Below, one piece after another: positions 7,025 through 12,423 of a DNA stretch of 12,423 nt (the first letter of the stretch is position 1; the number at the start of each line of letters is the position of its first letter). The stretch comes from Deltaproteobacteria bacterium (lineage in GTDB: Bacteria > Desulfobacterota > Desulfobacteria > Desulfobacterales > JAFDCJ01). The notes below the pieces were generated by a model that did not search any database, was not told the DNA's origin, and saw nothing but the letters and a program-made list of their open reading frames with translations. Made by a program: the position numbers and the translations under genes. The stretch spans positions 1 through 12,423 of the forward strand of contig JAJRVC010000102.1 of the NCBI GenBank assembly GCA_024277475.1. The letters run 5' to 3'.

Positions 7025-8536
7025 TCAGGTGTGCTTGCGCAACTCTTTGCGCAAAATTTTTCCAATGTGGCTTTTGGGTAGACAATCTAGAAATTCTACA
7101 AATTTAGGACACTTGTTTTTTGAAAGATATTGCCGGCAGAAATCGATTATTTCTTGCTGCCCGATGGTAGCACCTTTTTTTAAGACGATAAACGCCTTTA
7201 CTGCCTCTCCCATAATGGAATCCGGGCTCCCGATAACCGCCGCTTCAGTGACCGACGGGTGTTGATAGAGCACTTCTTCCACATCATGAGGGTAAATGTT
7301 GAATCCTCCGCGGATGATGAGATCTTTTTTTCTTTCGACGATATACAGATATCCGTCTGCGTCCACCCGGGCCATATCCCCGGTATACAGCCACCCATTG
7401 CGGATGGTCGTGGCGGTTTCTTCGGCCATCCGGTAATACCCGGCAAAAACGCCGGGGCCGCTGATAATCAACTCGCCGACTTCCCCCGCAGGGACTTCCC
7501 GATGCTTGTCATCAACAATGCGAACGCTGGTTTCGGGGATGGCCTGCCCCACCGAGCCCGGTTTCACCTCCCGATCGAAATAGTGCATGCTCACCACCGG
7601 GGAGGCTTCAGACAATCCATACCCTTCCCGGATAACACAATCGAATTCACTTTGAAAGGCTTTAAAAATCTTGGCCGGCAAGGGGGCGGAACCGCTGGTT
7701 ACCCCCTTGAGGCAGGATAGATCGTATTTTCGCTTCACCGCATCATCCGCCTGCAGCATAAGGGCGAACATGGCCGGTACGCCAGGAAAATGCGTCACCC
7801 TGTATTTGTCAATCAGGCGAAATGCTTCTTCCACGTTAAAGCGTGGCATCATGATTGTCAGGGTTCCATAGATCAACAGGATATTCATGGTGGTAAAGCC
7901 AAAGGAATGAGACAGCGGCAGTGCCGCCAGCCTTATATCGGATCTTTTGGGATTGCCGGTAGAAGCGCTGTTGACAGCGTTTGTGTACAGGTTCTTGTGG
8001 GTCAGCATGACCCCCTTGGGGGTGCCCGTGGTGCCGGATGTATATAAGATAACCGCCACGTTATCATCCTGGATGGGGATTATCGGGGGGCTGTCCGAAG
8101 CAGTCTTGATGAGATCCCAGAAATTTAAAATCCCTTCCCCCGGGTTTTGATCCACGGCAATGATGTGTTCTAATTGCTTTGCGCCCTTTGCCGCCGCAGC
8201 CACCTTGGGTAGCAGTTTCTCACCCGTTATTACTGCCTGCGCCCCGGAGTTTATCAGGATATGGTTCAGTTCTCTATCGTTTAACAGGGGCACAGCCGGC
8301 ACGATAATGCCTCCCGCTCTTAATATGCCCTGATAACTGATGAGAACCTCAGGGCAATTGGGCAGCATAACGACGATTTTGTCATCCGGTTTCATTCCCA
8401 TATTATTGAGGGCGGATGCCATTTTTTTTGAATCCTGGAGCAATTCCCGGTTGGTGGTTGGCCTTTCATTGAAAATCAGGCATTCATATTCACCGAAATT
8501 CTGGAAATTTTTTTCTGCTAACTGGATCAAATTCAT
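7025..8536 (-). CDS. AMP-forming acyl-CoA synthetase (fatty-acid CoA ligase)
   Basis: A 503-residue member of the ANL adenylating superfamily, predicted to activate a carboxylic acid to acyl-CoA with ATP, via an acyl-AMP. Motifs in order: the phosphate-binding loop YTSGTTGTPKG (165-175), EGYGLSE (304-310), TGD (385-387), the hinge ERKKDLIIRGGFNIYP (401-416) and the catalytic lysine K493 in IGKILRKEL near the C-terminus. The length fits medium/long-chain or aromatic acid CoA ligases without extra domains. The start ATG at 8536 follows GGAG at 5 nt; a second ATG 4 nt upstream is out of frame. It lies 38 nt after an MBL hydrolase and 15 nt before the alcohol dehydrogenase. In this setting it most likely activates the acid released by the aldehyde oxidoreductase. 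Substrate size and class are not determined. Confidence 0.92.
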   Translation of the reverse strand: MNLIQLAEKNFQNFGEYECLIFNERPTTNRELLQDSKKMASALNNMGMKPDDKIVVMLPNCPEVLISYQGILRAGGIIVPAVPLLNDRELNHILINSGAQAVITGEKLLPKVAAAAKGAKQLEHIIAVDQNPGEGILNFWDLIKTASDSPPIIPIQDDNVAVILYTSGTTGTPKGVMLTHKNLYTNAVNSASTGNPKRSDIRLAALPLSHSFGFTTMNILLIYGTLTIMMPRFNVEEAFRLIDKYRVTHFPGVPAMFALMLQADDAVKRKYDLSCLKGVTSGSAPLPAKIFKAFQSEFDCVIREGYGLSEASPVVSMHYFDREVKPGSVGQAIPETSVRIVDDKHREVPAGEVGELIISGPGVFAGYYRMAEETATTIRNGWLYTGDMARVDADGYLYIVERKKDLIIRGGFNIYPHDVEEVLYQHPSVTEAAVIGSPDSIMGEAVKAFIVLKKGATIGQQEIIDFCRQYLSKNKCPKFVEFLDCLPKSHIGKILRKELRKHT

Positions 8537-8574
8537 GCATACTCCGAAGATGTTATAGCAGAGACCAGATCGAA

Positions 8575-9810
8575 TCAGGTGGCTTCGGCCGCCTGTTTTT
8601 CAAAGTCCCGGCCCCGGTAGAAAATACTTTTGGCGATAAAACTATCCGCTTTGTGTCCCATGATTCCCAGCAACTTGGCCTTTAGCAGGCGCATCTGACG
8701 TTCTTTATCATTGTCGAGCTCGGCAGACAGCGCCATATCCACAAACTGCAAGGCCATGGCTTCCTGCTTTTTTTTCGCAAGCCGGCGGGCATGTTCCATC
8801 ACCCGGTCTTTTCCAATCAGTTGGACCACCTCCCGGGCAATGGCAGTTCTTTTTGGTGGAAACAGGTTTGAGGGATTGCCATCGTACCAGCCCGTATACT
8901 GGCGCAAAATTCCATGCACCACAAAGGTCGGGCACCCGTATCGGGGAGACAGGAATTCATTGTCAAGCATGTGACCCGGCAGTTTGACATCTTGCAGAAT
9001 ATCTTCGTAGCCCATACCGGCGTTGAGCCGTTCGATCACTTCCCGGTGCAGGTAACGCAGGGCTTTTGAAATTTTGAGACACACCGTGCGGACATTTTCC
9101 TGGCCCTCGATGACCGGGCCATGTCCGGGTACCAGCACCCGGGGGGCTCTGGCAACAATGGCCTCCAGCGCTTCGGCCCATTCCAGGGTGTAGCGCTGGA
9201 CCTTGAAGGGGTTGCCGACATTGGGAAACGAATAAACAACAAAGTCCCCGGCAAAGACCGTCTCTTTTTCCGGTACCCACACCCATAGATGGTCATCGGT
9301 TTCTCCCAACCCGTGGAAGGCATGAAAATCGATGCCGCCGACAGTGGTGCTGAGGCTCTGGTCAAAAATAACATCCGGATTGTGTTCCGGCAGGGGAAAT
9401 GCCTGTTGCTGTTGTGCAACATTGAACTGGATGCGGTTGATTTGCTCATGATAGTCGGCCAGCAGACGGTATTTTTCAAAGCGCTTCAGAACATTACGGT
9501 GGGCAATGACCCGTGGCGCTGGGCTTGTGTTGTGTTCGGCCTCCGTGAAAAGGTGTTTCAGGTGCACGGCATGGTCCAGGTGCCCATGGGTGACAAATAC
9601 GGTATGGACTGGATCTGTTGAGACCTGCCGCAGCAGGGCCATCGTTTTTTTCAGAAACGAGCCCACCGGCATATCAATGATAACTAGGCCGGCGTCGGTT
9701 TGAACGATCCCCGTGTTACCAAAACCGGGGATCATCCACACCCCCGGTGCCGGATTGACCGGGCCTTCGTCGTTGAGGGCGAGCTTTCCGAATTGTTTTT
9801 TTTCCGCCAT
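8575..9810 (-). CDS. MBL-fold hydrolase with alkyl-sulfatase-type dimerisation region
   Basis: A 411-residue protein with an N-terminal metallo-beta-lactamase domain (about 20-240) and a helical C-terminal part resembling the dimerisation domain of alkyl sulfatases. The dinuclear-metal motif is intact: H75-G-H77-L-D79-H80, D189 in FAGDF and H230 in VPGHG. GETDDH (169-174) precedes the metal-binding Asp. The C-terminal region has the GWYDGNP segment (307-313), close to the GWFDGNP hallmark of the Bds1/SdsA alkyl sulfatases. It lacks the SCP2-like end that the neighbouring hydrolase has, and no signal peptide is visible, so it should be cytoplasmic. The product is a hydrolase of unknown substrate; sulfate esters, thioesters or carboxylic esters are all possible. 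It is a paralogue of the partial gene at the right edge, sharing NP-KVQRY after the metal-binding Asp. It lies 82 nt after the alkyl-sulfatase-like gene and 38 nt before the acyl-CoA synthetase. Confidence 0.85.
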   Translation of the reverse strand: MAEKKQFGKLALNDEGPVNPAPGVWMIPGFGNTGIVQTDAGLVIIDMPVGSFLKKTMALLRQVSTDPVHTVFVTHGHLDHAVHLKHLFTEAEHNTSPAPRVIAHRNVLKRFEKYRLLADYHEQINRIQFNVAQQQQAFPLPEHNPDVIFDQSLSTTVGGIDFHAFHGLGETDDHLWVWVPEKETVFAGDFVVYSFPNVGNPFKVQRYTLEWAEALEAIVARAPRVLVPGHGPVIEGQENVRTVCLKISKALRYLHREVIERLNAGMGYEDILQDVKLPGHMLDNEFLSPRYGCPTFVVHGILRQYTGWYDGNPSNLFPPKRTAIAREVVQLIGKDRVMEHARRLAKKKQEAMALQFVDMALSAELDNDKERQMRLLKAKLLGIMGHKADSFIAKSIFYRGRDFEKQAAEAT

Positions 9811-9892
9811 TTTAAGAATTCCCTTTTGCAGGTGGTGCGGATATCCATCGCACGTTTGCGGGTTGGTATAAGAAACTTTGCGCCTGTGCTGT

Positions 9893-11602
9893 TTACCGGA
9901 GTGTCAGCAGGATATTTTTTGGCGGTCTGGGTTTTTCGAAACAGCTGAAAAATTTGATAAGGTTGTCCATATCACCGTCCACCTGAATTTTCCCTGTCTT
10001 AAAGCCCTGTTCCCAGGTGGCCAATCCCAGCAAAATGTCGGCCAGATAGCTATTGTCAAGGGTGACGGCAATATCTACCTTGTCAGGAAGCCGGGGATGA
10101 AACTGCGCAATTCCCCTGCGGATTTCAAGGGCATGGGCGGCATCGACATCCGGGAAATGAAATCCCATGGTCATGTGGACATCCAGGGCTTTTTCGGCTG
10201 CCAGGCGCAATCCCATGGCCTCCACTTTTACATCCGCAGGCAGCGCCCGCGCAACGCCGATTCCGCTGATTTTACCGGAAAGATCGAATTGACCGCCTTC
10301 CAGCTCAATGGCTGAAGACAGGTACCAGCATCTCCAGTTGGAGTTAAGGGTTTTAAATCCGAGCTGACGCAAGGCTTGCGCCTTGATTCGCCGTGATTGC
10401 ATATCATTCTTGTCCACGCGGATGGTATAGGTGGTCAGCTCCGCCGCCCACTGGTAATCCCCGGCGTCAAGCGCCTTCTGTGCTTCTGCCACCACCCGGT
10501 CTTTTCCTCCCATGAGCTGAACATGGCGGGCGGCAGATTCGGTCGGTGCGATGGGATCCAGCGTGGTCGGATCGCCTTCGAACCATCCGATTTCTCCTGT
10601 ATAAATTTCGCGCACACAGTGTTTCACCGTGCCGTAAAATTCTCCCAGCCAGGGATGAACGGCCAGGTGCTCCGGCAGTTTTACCAGATCCACCAGCTCA
10701 TCGGGCGTATAGCCCTGGTTCATATAGCGGATTGTCTGGTTGTGAACAAACTGGATGGCATCCCGGTAAGCGGTCAGCACATCGGCAACATTTTTACGGC
10801 CGGACACCGGACGGCCATGGGAAGGGGCCATGAAGCGGGCATCAAATGTGCGCAGAACATCGATGCTCTTGTACCACTGTTTGGGGTCCCGGTAGCGCGT
10901 GCCGCGAATGGTGTGCAGGTTAGGGAAGGTTTCTCCCTGGATGACCTCGGCGCTGCAAAGTACGTCCAAATCCGGGAACCACACGGCAATTTCATCATCG
11001 CATTCACTGGGCACCCAGAAAATATACATTTTTACGCCTGCGATTTCCAGATCCAGGGTTTCTTTAATGGTAATGGTTGGCAGAATCAGTGAGGCTTCCT
11101 GCATCAATACGTCCGGTCCGATGCCGTTATTGACACGTCCTTCAGGGCCTAATTTCAGATAATTTCCAAAGGTATAGGCGCTTCTGACTCCCAGAATGGC
11201 ACCGATACCGCCGGTGGCACTGACAATAAAATTGGCCAGCATGGTTTCATGGGCGATGATGTCACACTGGCCGGACTGGACCTGTTCATCGGAGACAAAG
11301 CCTTTGACGCCCCAGACATGGTCTGCATGGTTGTGGGTATGAATAACAGCCTTTATCGGCTCGTCGGTAATTTTGCAAAAGTCTTCATTGATCCGGCGGC
11401 ATTTTCCCACATCCTCAACAGGGTCAATGATGATGATCCCGTCGGTTCCCACGATCATGTGGGTATTGGCGAGGCCATAGCCAACGGCCAGAAAATAATT
11501 GTCCGCGACTTTGTATATTTTCTCCTCCATCTTGCGGGAATGTTCAGTCAGCTTTGGATGAATTGTTTCCGCAGGTTTATCATACGCACGATTAATGGTC
11601 AT
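9893..11602 (-). CDS. Alkyl-sulfatase-family MBL hydrolase with SCP2-like C-terminus
   Basis: A 569-residue protein with the three-part build of type III alkyl sulfatases such as SdsA1 and BDS1: an MBL catalytic domain (about 25-285), a helical dimerisation domain (about 290-430) and an SCP2-like lipid-binding domain (about 435-558). Those enzymes cleave the ester of long-chain alkyl sulfates to alcohol plus sulfate. Metal motif: H90-N-H92-A-D94-H95. Likely further ligands are E200 or E204 in PSECDDE, E219 in CSAEV and H262 in SHGRP. The segments RGTRYRDPKQW (233-243), YGTVKHCVREIY (323-334) and GWFEGDP (339-345) match the family pattern. Departures: the classic AEN-TH-LHN block reads AEVIQGETFPNLH, and the usual SHHWPxWG reads SHGRPVSG, so the substrate may differ from dodecyl sulfate. 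Secreted sulfatases carry a signal peptide; this one does not. The start at 11602 has an AAGGAG site; the frame runs open to 11938 but that part overlaps the upstream gene. Confidence 0.88.
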   Translation of the reverse strand: MTINRAYDKPAETIHPKLTEHSRKMEEKIYKVADNYFLAVGYGLANTHMIVGTDGIIIIDPVEDVGKCRRINEDFCKITDEPIKAVIHTHNHADHVWGVKGFVSDEQVQSGQCDIIAHETMLANFIVSATGGIGAILGVRSAYTFGNYLKLGPEGRVNNGIGPDVLMQEASLILPTITIKETLDLEIAGVKMYIFWVPSECDDEIAVWFPDLDVLCSAEVIQGETFPNLHTIRGTRYRDPKQWYKSIDVLRTFDARFMAPSHGRPVSGRKNVADVLTAYRDAIQFVHNQTIRYMNQGYTPDELVDLVKLPEHLAVHPWLGEFYGTVKHCVREIYTGEIGWFEGDPTTLDPIAPTESAARHVQLMGGKDRVVAEAQKALDAGDYQWAAELTTYTIRVDKNDMQSRRIKAQALRQLGFKTLNSNWRCWYLSSAIELEGGQFDLSGKISGIGVARALPADVKVEAMGLRLAAEKALDVHMTMGFHFPDVDAAHALEIRRGIAQFHPRLPDKVDIAVTLDNSYLADILLGLATWEQGFKTGKIQVDGDMDNLIKFFSCFEKPRPPKNILLTLR

Positions 11603-11611
11603 AAACGATTG

Positions 11612-11617
11612 CTCCTT
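11612..11617 (-). promoter_or_regulatory. Ribosome binding site of the alkyl-sulfatase-family gene
   Basis: AAGGAG on the - strand lies 9 nt before the ATG at 11602. It fixes this start over the longer open frame reaching to 11938. Confidence 0.7.
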
Positions 11618-11639
11618 ATGCTGGCGTGCTTTTTCGTTT

Positions 11640-11816
11640 TTATTCGCTGTGCGAATTTTTACCGCGTTTATCCTGGGACTCCAGCACGCCGGGGATGCCG
11701 GATATTTCTTGCTGCGGCACTTTGCCTTGCATTTCCCGGGAAGCCGCCATAAAAATGCCCATGGCCATCGTGGATGTTTCCGCTGCCGCCCGGCCAGTAT
11801 AAACCGATGCGGTTGC
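11640..11816 (-). other. In-frame coding continuation beyond a TAG codon
   Basis: Directly after the TAG at 11817-11819 the same frame runs on for 58 sense codons to a TAA at 11640. The deduced residues include SVYTGRAAAETSTMAMGIF and AASREMQGK. These read like the ordinary C-terminus of this MBL family, and they line up with KAKLLGIMGHKADSFIAKSIF near the end of the paralogue at 8575-9810. With this extension the gap to the next gene is 37 nt, typical of this operon; without it the gap is 214 nt. So this stretch is, or very recently was, part of the upstream protein. The last 25 or so residues are less clearly family-like. Confidence 0.7.
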
Positions 11817-12423
11817 CTAGCCCACGGCGGGGTTTTTGCCGGAACCGAGAAAGGCCCAGTCGGCCAGATGACAGGCCAGGCGAAAATCTCCTGTCCGGGC
11901 GAGTTCCCGGGCGCGGCGTACCAGGTTATCGACACCACCGGCCAGTTCGATGATTTCTGCGGCTAATTTATTTTCAGATGCGGGTTTGAGATGCGACGGC
12001 ATGCCGTCGTACCATCCGCCGTTGAGCCGCCAGATGTTGCGGACGATAAATTCCGGCTCGTCATAGACGGCATGCAGGTACGGCTTGTCAAGCAGTTTGC
12101 CCGGTGCTTTAACGGTATGCACAATGGTGTCCAGGGAGGCTCCCCGGTTCATCAGGGCAATGGTCTGCGCATGCAGGGACTCCAGCAAAACCGCGGTGTC
12201 TTCGAGCGCCTGCCCGATGCGATCCGCCCCGATGATGGGCCATCCGTGGCCGGGCAGCAGAATTTCCGGCTCCATTGCCTGCATTTCCCGCAGAGCGCAG
12301 GCCCAGCCTTCGCAATAGCGCTGGACCTTTTGCGGATTGCCGGCATTCGGCACGCACCAGAAAACGAGATCTCCCGTGCACAGCACCCGCGTGTCGGGGA
12401 AAAAAATCCAGGTATGGTCATCG
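11817..12423 (-). CDS. MBL-fold hydrolase, 5' end outside window, in-frame TAG
   Basis: The C-terminal half of an MBL hydrolase that enters from the right edge (first complete codons spell DDHTWIFFPD) and meets a TAG at 11817-11819. What remains of the catalytic domain shows the metal-binding Asp in CTGDLVF and a histidine in LLPGHGWPIIG. The helical C-terminal part has GGWYDGMPSHL and a helix ending CHLADWAFLGSGKNPAVG. It is a paralogue of the 411-residue MBL gene at 8575-9810: NAGNPQKVQRYCEGWA here corresponds to NVGNPFKVQRYTLEWA there. The HxHxDH motif must lie upstream of the window. The TAG falls inside the conserved C-terminal region rather than at its end, so the annotated protein is probably short by about 58 residues unless the codon is read through. 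The substrate is unknown. It is the most promoter-proximal visible member of the - strand block. Confidence 0.82.
   Translation of the reverse strand, partial: DDHTWIFFPDTRVLCTGDLVFWCVPNAGNPQKVQRYCEGWACALREMQAMEPEILLPGHGWPIIGADRIGQALEDTAVLLESLHAQTIALMNRGASLDTIVHTVKAPGKLLDKPYLHAVYDEPEFIVRNIWRLNGGWYDGMPSHLKPASENKLAAEIIELAGGVDNLVRRARELARTGDFRLACHLADWAFLGSGKNPAVG

Noticed and set aside
9835..9853. GTGCG/CGCAC stem between the alkyl-sulfatase-like and MBL genes
   Set aside because: A five-pair stem with a 9-nt loop and no T-run is likely chance in an 82-nt spacer.
11603..11938. A 112-residue N-terminal extension of the alkyl-sulfatase-family protein
   Set aside because: It overlaps the upstream MBL gene, has no family-like sequence, and the internal ATG at 11602 has a good ribosome site. 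The same DNA in another frame carries the post-TAG continuation.
1..12423. CRISPR arrays, tRNA or rRNA genes, transposases, phage genes
   Set aside because: I looked on both strands and saw no regularly spaced long repeats, no tRNA-like cloverleaf and no transposase or integrase motifs.

Overview
The window is about 12.4 kb of moderately GC-rich bacterial DNA. Its gene content points to an anaerobe, most plausibly a sulfate-reducing or related Desulfobacterota member: a tungsten-type aldehyde:ferredoxin oxidoreductase with its own MoaD-like partner, a DmdC-type acyl-CoA dehydrogenase, a crotonase and an acyl-CoA ligase, plus 7-bp periodic intergenic repeats. The taxonomic call is an inference from gene content; there is no rRNA or other phylogenetic marker here.

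Layout. On the + strand: a crotonase (139-948), a roughly 600-residue acyl-CoA dehydrogenase (1119-2933) and a small A+T-rich membrane protein (2979-3185). The region 3186-3616 has no intact gene. It holds an imperfect inverted repeat and a 53-codon N-terminal remnant of a short-chain dehydrogenase on the - strand. From 3617 to the right edge everything is on the - strand and closely spaced. In transcription order: an MBL-fold hydrolase with an alkyl-sulfatase-type C-terminal part (5' end beyond the window), a complete alkyl-sulfatase-family hydrolase with an SCP2-like C-terminus, a second MBL hydrolase of the first type, an AMP-forming acyl-CoA synthetase, an iron-type alcohol dehydrogenase, an aldehyde:ferredoxin oxidoreductase and a MoaD/ThiS-like small protein overlapping it by 4 nt.

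How the genes could work together (inference). The - strand set matches an ordered route: ester or sulfate-ester hydrolysis, alcohol to aldehyde, aldehyde to carboxylate with reduction of ferredoxin, then carboxylate to acyl-CoA. The + strand acyl-CoA dehydrogenase and crotonase would start beta-oxidation of that acyl-CoA. If the MBL enzymes really are sulfatases, a sulfate reducer would gain both an electron donor and its electron acceptor from one molecule. The substrate is not proven, because the alkyl-sulfatase signature motifs are partly altered.

The most unusual signal is an in-frame TAG at 11817-11819 (- strand) in the right-most MBL gene. The reading frame continues for 58 sense codons beyond it, and those residues look like the normal C-terminus of the family. 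This is either a nonsense mutation or a recoded UAG, with pyrrolysine as one candidate.
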